A stretch of 43,706 bases of DNA from Fidelibacterota bacterium (GTDB taxonomy: Bacteria; Fidelibacterota; Marinisomatia; SCGC-AAA003-L08; D37C17). This document shows positions 17,070 through 25,448 of the stretch, one piece after another. The DNA is taken from positions 1 through 43,706 of the forward strand of contig SCKP01000010.1 of assembly GCA_004124405.1 (NCBI GenBank). The letters are read 5' to 3'. Position numbers and translations under genes: made by a program. The notes beneath the pieces were generated by a model. It ran no database searches. It was given only the letters and a program-made list of their open reading frames with translations, and had not been told where the DNA came from. How positions within the stretch are numbered: position 1 is the first letter of the stretch; each line of letters begins with the position of its first letter.

Positions 17070-18503
17070 TTACACATTCAATGTTTCCATAAACTCTACT
17101 GCGTTCATCTCTTCACAGTTGAAAATAGTTTCTTTCAATTGTTTTTTTGCAGAAGCATCAAATTTATCGCCTGCCAGTGAATTAAACTTATTTTCTAGAT
17201 CATCCATGGTCATAGGCTCCCTGGGATCACCTTTCGGATATTCCAGGTATTCTTCAAACATTCTGCCATCATTGGTAGTGACCACAACCCTTGATGGCTG
17301 TTTAGCTGGGAACATCTTTTCAAATTCCTGTGAGGGTTCTCCAATTATTTTATCAATGACCTCATAAATCCGTGGATCATTTAGTTTTTCATCTGAAAAT
17401 GAATCGGTGGTTATTTTCTTATCTACCATAGCCACGGCCATACAATAGGGCAGGGAGTGATCTGCCGTTTCCCGTGATTCCGGCCGGTATTTGGTGGGGT
17501 CAAAAAGGATATCATATGCCTGTGCAAAGCAGGTCACTTTAACCTCTTTAATATCCGAATATTCCAGGTTATTTCCAATCATAGCATTGAGTACACAAGA
17601 GAGGTGGGTGTGGGTTAGGGCTTCGGTGGGGAAGGCTTTCATGCTGCATTCCATAATTTTATAGCTGTCTCCCAATCCCCCCACTAGAGCATCAATATCC
17701 CAACTCCATGAGGAAACACCATCACGGCCTTCCATATCTGTTGGTTTCAATGATTCGTCTTTTGCATTCCAGCCAATGAAGGTATCCATGAAACCTTCTT
17801 TTCCCTCAAATACCTTCTCAGTACCGGAAAATCCTTTTTGAGCCATGAGTGCTGCAAATACGCCAGATTGTACTGCCATTGGGTCAACGGTATTTTTCAT
17901 CATGGTAAGTTTACCCGCGGTGGGACAGCCAATGGTATGATTATGACAGCCACTGATTCCAATGGCATGCACCATTTCATCAACCGTTAAGCCTAAGAGT
18001 TTACCGGCCACTATAGGTGAAACAAATTGGGTGAGAGTGGCATGATGCCATTTCCTTTCCCGCACACCTGGTTTGGCAAAGAGGCAGAGGCGCTGCTCAA
18101 ATTCATATGCCAAAACGATGGCAACGATGACATCCTTCATATTGGTATTTACCAGTTCTCCAACAGCCCAAGCTGCAGGAATAATATCTGATGGATGGGA
18201 AGGGTCATCTTTCCAGTAAATATCATTAAAATCCAATGCTCGTACCATAAGAGAATTAATAAGAGTTGCATTTACAGCTGGAAGTTTATCACCAAATCCT
18301 AGAACGGTGGCGTCACCTTTTCCGCCTATATCAATGTAAATATCCCGAATGATATTCAAGTCTTTTGTATGATACCCGCCATAGGCGCAGCCAATGGAAT
18401 CGTACATATAACGCTTTACCTCATTAACAACCTCTTCTGGAAGGTCTGCAAATTTTAGTGAAACTGCAAATTCAGCCATTTGTCTTGAAATTGATTTATT
18501 CAT
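17070..18503 (-). CDS. MmgE/PrpD family protein (2-methylcitrate dehydratase-like)
   Basis: 477 residues. The family core is clear: DFNDIYWKDDPSHPSDIIPAA near residues 90-110 (DFND..HPSD motif) and HHATLTQFV further on. Family members include 2-methylcitrate dehydratase PrpD, cis-aconitate decarboxylase and iminodisuccinate epimerase, so the reaction cannot be fixed from sequence. No prpB or prpC is present. In this setting, between an isocitrate-dehydrogenase-like gene and thrC and downstream of citrate lyase and a homoaconitase-like enzyme, a tricarboxylic acid substrate is likely. A good AAGGA site precedes the ATG, nine bases after the upstream stop. Confidence 0.85.
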   Translation of the reverse strand: MNKSISRQMAEFAVSLKFADLPEEVVNEVKRYMYDSIGCAYGGYHTKDLNIIRDIYIDIGGKGDATVLGFGDKLPAVNATLINSLMVRALDFNDIYWKDDPSHPSDIIPAAWAVGELVNTNMKDVIVAIVLAYEFEQRLCLFAKPGVRERKWHHATLTQFVSPIVAGKLLGLTVDEMVHAIGISGCHNHTIGCPTAGKLTMMKNTVDPMAVQSGVFAALMAQKGFSGTEKVFEGKEGFMDTFIGWNAKDESLKPTDMEGRDGVSSWSWDIDALVGGLGDSYKIMECSMKAFPTEALTHTHLSCVLNAMIGNNLEYSDIKEVKVTCFAQAYDILFDPTKYRPESRETADHSLPYCMAVAMVDKKITTDSFSDEKLNDPRIYEVIDKIIGEPSQEFEKMFPAKQPSRVVVTTNDGRMFEEYLEYPKGDPREPMTMDDLENKFNSLAGDKFDASAKKQLKETIFNCEEMNAVEFMETLNV

Positions 18504-18511
18504 TTATTTCC

Positions 18512-19708
18512 TTATAATTTTGCAATAATGGCATCAGCCATTTCTGTCGTAGAAGCAGCCCCTTTTTCAACTACATCGGCTTTTCCCGTCATTTTAGCCA
18601 TATCATAGGTTTTTACTTTTCCTTCTGATACCACCTTCGACACTGCTTTTCTTATTTTTTTAGCAATTTCCTGCTCATCAATAAAATCCAGCATCATGCA
18701 GGATGATTCAACCATGGCAATTGGGTTTACTATGGAAACAGGGTAGTCTGCATATTTAGGTGCGCTGCCGTGCGTAGGTTCGAAAACACCAATGCCAGTT
18801 TCTGGATTATATTGGGCGCTGCAGGCAAATCCCAGTCCGCCGATGAGCCCGGCAAAGCCGTCAGAGACAATATCGCCAAACATATTGCCTGCTACAATAA
18901 CACCGTAATTTTCCGGGTTCTTAGTAAGCCACATCATCTGGGCATCAATATTGGTATTCCACAGTTCAATTTCCGGAAAATCAGCTTTTTGCATCTCTTG
19001 CGCCATTTTGCACATCATACCTGAAGTTTCTCGAATTACATTTGGTTTTTCACAGACAGTAACCGATTTATATCCATTATTTTTAGCATGTTCAAAGGCG
19101 GCACGGAGAATTCTCTCTGTACATTTCTTAGTAAAGATTCTGGTGGAAACCGAAACCTCCTCAACCGGTGCATCACCAAAATTCTGTCTAAATTTAGGAT
19201 GAGTCATAAGCGCATCATATACTTGTTTTGGCGGATTACTCCATTCTACTCCGCCGTAGAGACCTTCGGTATTCTGCCGGAAAATAGCCACATCAACTTC
19301 CGGTTCCTGGATTGAATCATTGGGGCCACGGCGAATAAAGTTTAAGGGGTTGCCTTTGTAAGTTCGGCAGGGACGTAGGCAAATATCCAATCCGAAATGC
19401 TGGCGAAGTCCCACAATGGGGCTGGAATAGACCAAGCCTTTCTCCTGAAGTTCAGGAGAAAGCTCATTAAATGCTTCATCCTTGGGTTTGGATGTAATGG
19501 CGCCGAACAGACCGATTTTATGTTCAGCGATAAGATCAAGTGTACGCTGGGGCAGGGGATTACCTTCACTGCGCCAGAATTCCCAGCCGATATCTCCTTC
19601 TACATAATTTGCTTCAAATCCAGCGGCATCCAGTACCTTGATAGCTTCATCTAATACTACTTTTCCGATACCATCTCCCGGCATGGCTACTATGGTTCTT
19701 TTTGACAT
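18512..19708 (-). CDS. Isocitrate/homoisocitrate dehydrogenase family enzyme
   Basis: 398 residues of the beta-decarboxylating dehydrogenase family. Conserved: GDGIG near 11-15, LRQHFGLDICLRPCR from 101 (substrate arginines), QNTEGLYGGVEW near 145, and GNMFGDIVSD from 274 (metal aspartates). The segment resembles bacterial isocitrate dehydrogenase, but the usual Asn in the S-x-N-x-x-x-R substrate motif is Ile98 here. APKYA (316-320) has the Lys-Tyr pair linked to NADP preference in the E. coli enzyme. Isocitrate is the leading substrate, homoisocitrate the alternative. The start ATG has an AGGAG site. Its place after a Lys4-like enzyme is consistent with consecutive steps. Confidence 0.82.
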   Translation of the reverse strand: MSKRTIVAMPGDGIGKVVLDEAIKVLDAAGFEANYVEGDIGWEFWRSEGNPLPQRTLDLIAEHKIGLFGAITSKPKDEAFNELSPELQEKGLVYSSPIVGLRQHFGLDICLRPCRTYKGNPLNFIRRGPNDSIQEPEVDVAIFRQNTEGLYGGVEWSNPPKQVYDALMTHPKFRQNFGDAPVEEVSVSTRIFTKKCTERILRAAFEHAKNNGYKSVTVCEKPNVIRETSGMMCKMAQEMQKADFPEIELWNTNIDAQMMWLTKNPENYGVIVAGNMFGDIVSDGFAGLIGGLGFACSAQYNPETGIGVFEPTHGSAPKYADYPVSIVNPIAMVESSCMMLDFIDEQEIAKKIRKAVSKVVSEGKVKTYDMAKMTGKADVVEKGAASTTEMADAIIAKL

Positions 19709-19753
19709 AAAACTCCTAATTATTTATTTTTAATAAAAAACGATTATAATAAT

Positions 19754-21733
19754 CTAGTCTTTGTTAATTCGCTCCTTCACCCAGTTTTCCAACCCTTTAG
19801 TAAGAATCAGTTCCTGGGCAGCAGTGCCAACCGGATTGATTGGATACTTCTTGCCCCCAATGCTTATTTTACAATTTTTGAAATCTACCTGCATTTTCCA
19901 TCCCGTTTTAACTGATAATTTAGTTTCTCCAAATTCTGATTTTAGATCGGCTAATAACTCCGGAACCTCAATAACTAGGAATCCATTATTGATGGCGTTT
20001 CGTTTATAGGTTTGACTGAATGAGCCAGCCATCACCATTTGGATGCCTCTATACATTAGGGAAGTGGCTGCCTGCTCCCGGGAGGAGCCGGTACCAAAAT
20101 TATAACCCCCAACGATAATATCTCCCTTCTCCACAATCTTCTCAAATTCTGGATCATAATTTTCCATTACAACTTTTGCCATTTGCTCAGGAGTAAAATC
20201 ATCAATATATGTATATTTGCCGGGATAAATTCCGTCCGTATTCAGATTATCCTGATAGCAAAAAATAATTTCACCCTCTAATAATTCAGGAAAACCTTCC
20301 AATAATCTAACACTGCCTTCTCCGGTTTCAGGTTTTTCATTTACAGTAATTTGTCCATCTGGAGCGCTATTTTCAAATTCAAAGGGAGGAGCTATTTTCC
20401 CAGCAATGGCAGATGCCGCCACCACAGAGGGGGATGCCAGGTAAGCTTCAGCAGTGGGATCTCCCATTCTACCCTTAAAATTTCGGTTGGTGGCAGAAAT
20501 ACCCACCTCACCGGGTCCCAGCAACCCAACGCCCAGCCCAATACAGGGACCACATCCTGGCGGTAGGGGAGTGGCTCCGGCATCTACAAGCGTCTGCCAA
20601 TCACCCCTGGTTTCACTTTCTGCTTGTACTTCACTGGATGCTGCTGCAATATAAAATTCTACTCCTGCTGCAACCTTTTGCCCTTTAATCACTTTTGCAG
20701 CATCAGCCAGATCCTGAACCCGGCTGTTCACACAGCTTACAAGATAGGCTTTATCAATTTTGATATTTTTACCTACGGCATCATATAAACTGGTCATTAT
20801 CTTAACATGATTGGGGCCGGATATATGGGGGCTTACCGAGCCTAGGTCCAACCTGATTTCTTTGGTATAAAAGGCTCCGCTATCTGCTTTGAGTGGATTG
20901 GTTATTAATCTTTCAATTCTGACATGATTAATTCGGGGATGACTGCCATTTTCTCCATCATTATCAGAGGGTACACCTTCTAATCCACGCTTGCTGATAA
21001 ATTCTGCCCTATTCTTAAGCCAGTTGGCAGTGATTTCATCGCTGGGAAATACTCCTGCCAAAGCTCCCCACTCCGTAGTCATATTGGCAATGGTTAGTCT
21101 TTCATCAATACTTAAATATGCGATTCCATCTCCAATAAACTCCAGTACATGGTTTAATACTTCATCATTGTTAAACAGGCCGCATAGAGTAATGATGATA
21201 TCTTTGCCGGTTACACCTTTGCGTAGTTTACCGATCAGCTCCACTTTGGTAATGGGAGGGACCTGCCACCAAGTCCGTCCGGTTGCCCAGAGTGCAGCAG
21301 CATCCGTTCGCACAACGGGTGTCCCCAGACATCCCAATCCGCCATACATATTAGAGTGGCTGTCAGACGCCACGGCTAAGGTCCCAGGCCAGGCATAGCC
21401 TTCCTCACACATAATTTGATGACCTATACCTCTACCAGCAGGATAGAAGTCAACTCCCATTTCCTTACCAAATGCTTCAATTCCGGCATATTTTTTTAGA
21501 TTCGTTTCGGATTTATCCTGCACATTATGGTCCAGTGTGAACACAGGCTGCCGTGGATTGGCCATCTTACTGGCACCGATGGCTTTGAATTTTCCCATCA
21601 CTGCGCCGGTATTATCATGGGTCATCACATGGGTTGGTTGTATGGATATAAAATCACCAGATTTTACTACATGCCCAGGTTCTAATCCCACTGCATGTTG
21701 CTGTACTATTTTTTCAATAAGTGTTTGAGTCAT
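19754..21733 (-). CDS. Aconitase-family hydro-lyase, Lys4 (homoaconitase)-like
   Basis: 659 residues with large and swivel domains in one chain. Cluster cysteines are C334 (LVSCVNSR), C394 and C397 (PPGCGPCIG); the swivel domain has GTGSSREQA. Several long stretches match what I recall of fungal mitochondrial homoaconitase Lys4: YPAGRGIGHQ, SDSHSNMYGGLG, TWWQVPP, TIANMTTEWGALAG and GEVGISATNRNFKGRMG. The length equals Lys4 without its presequence. It could act on homocitrate, citrate or both; with citrate lyase and an isocitrate-dehydrogenase-like neighbour, citrate/isocitrate interconversion is plausible. The family is certain; the Lys4 relation is from memory of that sequence and should be tested by a tree. 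Confidence 0.88.
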   Translation of the reverse strand: MTQTLIEKIVQQHAVGLEPGHVVKSGDFISIQPTHVMTHDNTGAVMGKFKAIGASKMANPRQPVFTLDHNVQDKSETNLKKYAGIEAFGKEMGVDFYPAGRGIGHQIMCEEGYAWPGTLAVASDSHSNMYGGLGCLGTPVVRTDAAALWATGRTWWQVPPITKVELIGKLRKGVTGKDIIITLCGLFNNDEVLNHVLEFIGDGIAYLSIDERLTIANMTTEWGALAGVFPSDEITANWLKNRAEFISKRGLEGVPSDNDGENGSHPRINHVRIERLITNPLKADSGAFYTKEIRLDLGSVSPHISGPNHVKIMTSLYDAVGKNIKIDKAYLVSCVNSRVQDLADAAKVIKGQKVAAGVEFYIAAASSEVQAESETRGDWQTLVDAGATPLPPGCGPCIGLGVGLLGPGEVGISATNRNFKGRMGDPTAEAYLASPSVVAASAIAGKIAPPFEFENSAPDGQITVNEKPETGEGSVRLLEGFPELLEGEIIFCYQDNLNTDGIYPGKYTYIDDFTPEQMAKVVMENYDPEFEKIVEKGDIIVGGYNFGTGSSREQAATSLMYRGIQMVMAGSFSQTYKRNAINNGFLVIEVPELLADLKSEFGETKLSVKTGWKMQVDFKNCKISIGGKKYPINPVGTAAQELILTKGLENWVKERINKD

Positions 21734-21743
21734 ATTTTTCTTT

Positions 21744-21812
21744 AACCACTAATTTCACGAATTACACGAATGCAAAAACCATATTAGTGAAAATCCGTGT
21801 CAATTCGTGGTT
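21744..21812. repeat. Intergenic inverted repeat of the ACGAATTACACGAAT type
   Basis: The gap between the HD gene and the aconitase-like gene is filled by AACCAC...ACGAATTACACGAA facing CCGTGTCAATTCGTGGTT, an imperfect inverted repeat with CTAATTTCAC and ATTAGTGAAAAT in the middle. Similar wordy intergenic sequences recur in many unrelated bacterial genomes. It could fold in RNA from either strand. Function unknown. Confidence 0.5.
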
Positions 21813-21814
21813 TA

Positions 21815-22348
21815 TTATGCTTTAAAAGGTTCAAAGGATACGAAGTCTGCATGATGTACGATTATGGATTCCACAGTCCGTTTGCCTAAATCACCTTCCT
21901 TAGAATGAGTGCCGATAATATGTTGAACTTCTGGGGGTAAACCGAATCGGGCGGCAATGGCTACACCGCTGAATGGATGCCGGACGATCTTACCATAATC
22001 ACTGGTAGTTAGTTTCCCTTCTACAATTTCATATTCAAGTAATTTTCCAATATCTATGAGAATGGCGCCAGAAATCAATACATCCATATTCACCTTGATT
22101 TCATCACCAAAATTAGCCATCATTTTTTTAGCCATATCCACCGCCAGTTGAACGCATGTCCGTTTGTGATTCATAAATGAAATATTGCAGTCCTTAATGA
22201 GCAATGAAAAGGGAATTTCCTCTAAATCCTTTGGCTCTAAGGGACTGTTCTCAATGGCATATACCCATGCGTCCAGGGTTTTGTTTCGCAAGCCTTCATC
22301 TTTAATCCAATTAATTTCTGGCCAAATTTTAAAAACTTTGTCTTTCAT
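21815..22348 (-). CDS. HD-domain protein with a degenerate metal site
   Basis: 177 residues. The pattern follows an HD phosphohydrolase: H61 (NHKRT), then SGAILIDIGKLLEY, HPFSGVAIAARFGLP (H124), IIGTHSKEG (H143/H148) and HHADF (165-169). At the position of the name-giving His-Asp pair, residue 98 is Ile, so the pair is Ile98-Asp99, while the other histidines and aspartates remain. Activity is therefore uncertain, and the protein may bind rather than cut. An AAAGGA site precedes the ATG. It sits between citF and the homoaconitase-like gene on the same strand, which suggests an accessory or regulatory role in that module, but no direct evidence shows this. Confidence 0.75.
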   Translation of the reverse strand: MKDKVFKIWPEINWIKDEGLRNKTLDAWVYAIENSPLEPKDLEEIPFSLLIKDCNISFMNHKRTCVQLAVDMAKKMMANFGDEIKVNMDVLISGAILIDIGKLLEYEIVEGKLTTSDYGKIVRHPFSGVAIAARFGLPPEVQHIIGTHSKEGDLGKRTVESIIVHHADFVSFEPFKA

Positions 22349-22419
22349 TTTATCCTTTCTATGCCCATGAAAAATATGAAATTTATGAAAATATTATGAG
22401 CTTCTTATTTTTTATTTAT

Positions 22420-23985
22420 TTAGCGGTTCACTTTAAATATAGAATCTAACACCGTTCCATCCACCCATTTAACTACGCCTACCACTTCATCAGAGAAAAT
22501 TGGTTTATCTAATGGAGCGCCGACTAAATCATCAACTTCTCCCTTAATCTCTTCGATCCTGCGAAGGGGTAAACCGCTTCTCTTGGTCGCCTTAATGAGA
22601 TCTTCACGCCGGGGATTTATTGCAATTCCTCTTTCTGTTACAATTACATCTATGAGTTCGCCAGGTCCCACCAAGGTAGTGACTTCATCTACAATAATAG
22701 GGATTCTATTTCTAAAGGATGGAATAGGTAGAATAGTGCATTTACTGGAAAGGCAATTCTGCCAGCCACCAATACCGTGCAGCATTTGTCCATCAGAATG
22801 GGTGACAACATTGGCATTAAAATTGATGTCCACTTCAGTGGCTCCTAAAACGACAGCATCCAGCATGGAGGCAAAATTTCCCTTTCCATGCCAATTATAA
22901 CTGGTGAAAGGGGAAGTATTTACATGACCAGAATTTTCCCGCATGGAGCGCACACCTTCTAAATCAAAAGTCTGGCCATCCAGAATATAATCGGTTAATC
23001 CTTCTTCAAGCATCTCAACCAGGTATTTGGTAGAGCCACCCCGGATAAATCGAGCCTTGATACCTGCCTCAATCATCATTTCTTTTAAATAAATGGCAAA
23101 GGCAAGAGCGGTACCGCCAGCGCCGGACTGGAAGCTGAAACCAGCTTTCATAATGCCGGCAGCCTGGACAAATTTAGCGGTAAGTTCAGCAATATACAAA
23201 CGATCTGGGGATTTGGTAAGAAGAGTTGTCCCGGATACAATTTTGTCAGGATCACCAATTTTATCCATCACCACCACATAGTCTACATTATTTCCTTGTA
23301 TTTGCCAGGGGATGCAGGGGAAGTCCACCAAATTATCGGTAACCACTATTACTTTATCAGCATAGAGAGAATCAACCAATCCAAAGCCTAACAAGCCGCA
23401 GGCTGAGGGACCTCTGTCACCAGTGCAGTTGCCAAAGGGATCTGCAGTGGGAGCCGCTATTACGGCAACATCAATATGGACTTCACCATCCTGAACTGAT
23501 TGCCAACGCCCGCCGTGGGATCGAAGAACAGCCAATCCGTTCATTTTACCATCGGAGGCATATTTCCCAAGAGGTCCATTCATGGAGCCTTCAATATGGC
23601 TAATGACTCCATTTTCCATGTGCTTAATCATGGGTTCATGGCAAGGGAATGAAGCTGAGGGGAACCAGCGTAATTTCTTTTTCCCCATTTTAGCCAATAT
23701 ATCAAAGACCTGATTCATTACCAGGTCACCATTGCGAAAATGATGATGATTGGAAATGGTCATTCCATTTTTGATATTACACTTATCAAGGGCTTCCTTA
23801 AGGGAAGAAACTACTTTATCTCCAGAGGATGGAAAATCTTGGCAGGTTCGGATAGGAGGAGCCGCTTTAACTCCATTTGGTGAATGTTTACCAATACCTT
23901 TAAAGGGAATTGATTTAACACCATTTACTATGGTGGGTACCATTCTTCCGGCTTTGTTTTTAATTAATTTGAGTTTCTGTCCCAT
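22420..23985 (-). CDS. citF: Citrate lyase alpha subunit (citrate CoA-transferase)
   Basis: 521 residues, full CitF length. CitF exchanges the acetyl group on the acyl carrier CitD for citrate, making citryl-ACP. Recognised stretches include SNHHHFRNGD, IEGSMNGPLG, LRSHGGRWQ, GDRGPSACGLLGFG, SFQSGAGGTALAFA and VTERGIAINPRR. It follows the CitD-CitE fusion gene in the same orientation after 81 bases, so the two supply all three lyase subunits. No citC, citX or citG (activation and prosthetic-group genes) occurs in the window. The ATG at 23985 lacks a strong Shine-Dalgarno sequence. Confidence 0.93.
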   Translation of the reverse strand: MGQKLKLIKNKAGRMVPTIVNGVKSIPFKGIGKHSPNGVKAAPPIRTCQDFPSSGDKVVSSLKEALDKCNIKNGMTISNHHHFRNGDLVMNQVFDILAKMGKKKLRWFPSASFPCHEPMIKHMENGVISHIEGSMNGPLGKYASDGKMNGLAVLRSHGGRWQSVQDGEVHIDVAVIAAPTADPFGNCTGDRGPSACGLLGFGLVDSLYADKVIVVTDNLVDFPCIPWQIQGNNVDYVVVMDKIGDPDKIVSGTTLLTKSPDRLYIAELTAKFVQAAGIMKAGFSFQSGAGGTALAFAIYLKEMMIEAGIKARFIRGGSTKYLVEMLEEGLTDYILDGQTFDLEGVRSMRENSGHVNTSPFTSYNWHGKGNFASMLDAVVLGATEVDINFNANVVTHSDGQMLHGIGGWQNCLSSKCTILPIPSFRNRIPIIVDEVTTLVGPGELIDVIVTERGIAINPRREDLIKATKRSGLPLRRIEEIKGEVDDLVGAPLDKPIFSDEVVGVVKWVDGTVLDSIFKVNR

Positions 23986-23994
23986 AGATGTTTT

Positions 23995-24066
23995 ACCACT
24001 GAGACCACAGAGAACACAGAGGAAAAGAAATAATAAAAAATCTCAGTATCTCAGAATCTCTGCGGT
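23995..24066. repeat. Intergenic inverted repeat of the CACAGAGAACACAGAG type
   Basis: The citDE-citF gap contains ACCACTGAGACCACAGAGAA and, after an A-rich loop, TCTCAGTATCTCAGAATCTC followed by TGCGGTT. The arms are imperfectly complementary. It is the same style of wordy intergenic repeat as at 21744-21812 and likewise separates two genes of the same cluster. Function unknown. Confidence 0.5.
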
Positions 24067-25275
24067 TCAATTTTTCTTCCAATTTTTATTGAGTAACTTT
24101 GTAGAAATTGCTAATTCCACAGTATGTAAAGCCCGTTTCACTACTGGCGGATCTATCATTTTACTGCCCAGCGACACCACACCTAACCCTTTTGTTTCTG
24201 CCTCATCAAATGCCAAAACAACCTTTTTAGCTTTTTCAATTTCAGATATAGTAGGAGCAAACTCTTCATGAATGGGTCTAATCTGCCGGGGATGGATGCA
24301 GCCCTTGCCATCAAAGCCTAATTCTTTAGCCTCTTGCACAGAAGACCTCAATCCCTCATCATCACCCACATCACTGAAAACTGTGTCAATTGCCTGTATC
24401 CCAGCAGATCGGGCAGCATTTACAACCTGGCTTCTGGCAAATAAGGATTCCCTGCCCTGATTCGTCCGTTGTACGCCGATGTCGGCAGTGTAATCTTCTA
24501 ATCCGATTGCTATGGCTACATTATTTTTACTGGCTTTGGCAATTTCTAAACTATTTAGTATCCCCTTTGCACTTTCCAGGATGGGCATGAGATAGACCGG
24601 TTCTTTTCTACCACAATCCTTTCTGATATTCTGGATTTTATCATCCACTGCTTTTAGCTGTTTGGCATTTTCCACTTTTGGTACCAAAATGAGGTGTACA
24701 TTATGTGGAACGATCGCTTCTAAATCTTTCAATCCCAATTTCCCCTGGTTAATTCGTACCATCCGCTCTGCACCAAAAAAATCAAGTGTCATCAGGGCAT
24801 TCCGTACAATTAAGCGGGCGGCATCCTTTTCCGAGGGCGTCACTGAATCCTCCAAATCAAGAATTACCGCATCTGGTTTATGAATTCCGGCATTGAGCAT
24901 GAGTTTTGCCTGGTTACCGGGAAGATACAGACGGCTCCGACGGAAGCGATCTCTTGCAGATTTATAATGAACATGTTTGTTGAAGAGTGGAAGAGATTCG
25001 TTTATAGTGCCGGGGTGAGCTGCTTTTATTACAGCCTCAATTCGTGCCTGAAGGACAAAATACTGTCCACCATTATCAAATACAGAAAGTTTTCCATGTT
25101 TTATTTTCAGGTCAGTAAGCGATTTTTGAGAAGTACTTTCTAATTTTGAAAGGTGGAGAACCTTGGTTTTAGATTGGATATCAATATTGATTCCACCAGA
25201 ATTTGCAGGCACAAATTCTACAAAAAAATCTGACTTAGTTGTTGGATTTCCGCTGGTGAAATTCTTCTTTGGCAT
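24067..25275 (-). CDS. citE: Citrate lyase acyl carrier-beta subunit fusion (CitD-CitE)
   Basis: 402 residues. Residues about 7-90 look like the acyl carrier CitD: KSDFFVEFVPANSGGINIDI, then LSVFDNGGQYFVLQARIEAV. Ser15 in KSD aligns with the prosthetic-group serine of E. coli CitD. Residues about 112-395 are a full CitE (citryl lyase): SRLYLPGN, DLEDSVTPSEKD, EDYTADIG, ARSAGIQAIDTVFSD, GFDGKGCIHPRQI and GLGVVSLGSKM. CitD and CitE are normally separate proteins in the citrate lyase complex, so this is a natural subunit fusion, with citF next door. CitE alone is certain; the CitD part rests on pattern and the conserved tail. It is the first gene of the - strand module. Confidence 0.88.
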   Translation of the reverse strand: MPKKNFTSGNPTTKSDFFVEFVPANSGGINIDIQSKTKVLHLSKLESTSQKSLTDLKIKHGKLSVFDNGGQYFVLQARIEAVIKAAHPGTINESLPLFNKHVHYKSARDRFRRSRLYLPGNQAKLMLNAGIHKPDAVILDLEDSVTPSEKDAARLIVRNALMTLDFFGAERMVRINQGKLGLKDLEAIVPHNVHLILVPKVENAKQLKAVDDKIQNIRKDCGRKEPVYLMPILESAKGILNSLEIAKASKNNVAIAIGLEDYTADIGVQRTNQGRESLFARSQVVNAARSAGIQAIDTVFSDVGDDEGLRSSVQEAKELGFDGKGCIHPRQIRPIHEEFAPTISEIEKAKKVVLAFDEAETKGLGVVSLGSKMIDPPVVKRALHTVELAISTKLLNKNWKKN

Positions 25276-25448
25276 TGATCTCTTGAAAGAGTATTAAATA
25301 ATAATGAAAATTAAGATGTGAAAGTTAATGTATTCTAATTGCATTGACCTTACAATATTTCTGATGAAAATAAATAGGATTTTTATTTTTTTAGATTTAA
25401 TCTTTGAGTAAACTACGGGGTCAATCAAGGTATAAAATGGAGTAGAAT

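Noticed and set aside
17070-25275. An itaconate or 2-methylcitrate degradation operon
   Set aside because: CitF and CitD-CitE match true citrate lyase subunits, and prpB, prpC and itaconate-type CoA transferase partners are absent; PrpD alone cannot decide the substrate.
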